Source: CAG-488 sp963625295 (GTDB lineage Bacteria; Bacillota; Clostridia; Oscillospirales; Acutalibacteraceae). Taken from it: a stretch of DNA of 12,912 nucleotides. Numbering within the stretch: the first letter of the stretch is position 1; the number at the start of each line of letters is the position of its first letter. The position numbers and the translations under genes were made by a program. This document shows, one piece after another, positions 12,896 through 12,912 of the stretch. The stretch spans positions 1 through 12,912 of the forward strand of contig CAVFTC010000059.1 in NCBI GenBank assembly GCA_963625295.1. The letters are read 5' to 3'. The notes beneath the pieces are model-generated. The model saw nothing but the letters and a program-made list of their open reading frames with translations. It ran no database searches and was not told where the DNA came from.

Positions 12896-12912
12896 TCTGC
12901 GTAGGGTGCGAT

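Overview
The window looks like chromosome of a sporulating, mostly anaerobic Firmicute of class Clostridia, probably an Oscillospiraceae/Ruminococcaceae-type gut bacterium. This is inferred from the SpoIVB sporulation protease, rubrerythrin, the gene order and protein style of the purine operon, strong AGGAGG-type ribosome binding sites, and moderate GC with consensus sigma-A promoters. No phage, transposase, CRISPR, rRNA or tRNA gene is visible.

Region 1 (234-6702, minus strand) is a compact seven-gene purine operon read right to left: purE, purC, purF, purM, purN, a PurO-type IMP cyclohydrolase, and a stand-alone AICAR transformylase (purH C-terminal half only). Genes are separated by at most about 40 nt, or overlap (TGATG, ATGCTGA and ATGA junctions). 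A consensus promoter (TTGACT-17-TACAAT with an extended -10) drives a short leader that folds as a ZTP/ZMP (pfl) riboswitch, directly followed by an intrinsic terminator. ZMP is the substrate of the AICAR transformylase encoded last in the operon and builds up when 10-formyl-tetrahydrofolate is short; the operon encodes both 10-formyl-THF-using enzymes (PurN and AICARFT). Sensor and enzymes therefore form a coherent feedback circuit. purD, purL/Q/S, purB and purK are not here.

Region 2 (6764-9967, minus strand) has a secreted family I.5-like lipase, a rubrerythrin 23 nt downstream of it, then spoIVB. The rubrerythrin-spoIVB junction is unusual: a terminator-like hairpin contains the spoIVB Shine-Dalgarno sequence in its 3' arm and a possible forespore-type promoter in its 5' arm and loop.

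Region 3 (10016-12750) has a small PPC/DUF296 protein (minus) divergent from a second, paralogous secreted lipase (plus). Their promoters overlap face to face, and a perfect 9-bp-arm palindrome lies over the lipase -35 box. A secreted serine-rich protein of unknown function follows under its own consensus promoter and ends in a terminator.

Both window ends (about 1-236 and 12748-12912) carry short TAGA/TCTA-rich, mosaic, non-coding repeats that share several 14-15 nt modules. A separate 17-nt repeat word occurs at 75-91 and 8028-8044. The best leads outside known biology are these repeats, the hairpin/promoter/SD overlap before spoIVB, the divergent lipase-PPC locus with its palindrome, and the unknown serine-rich secreted protein.
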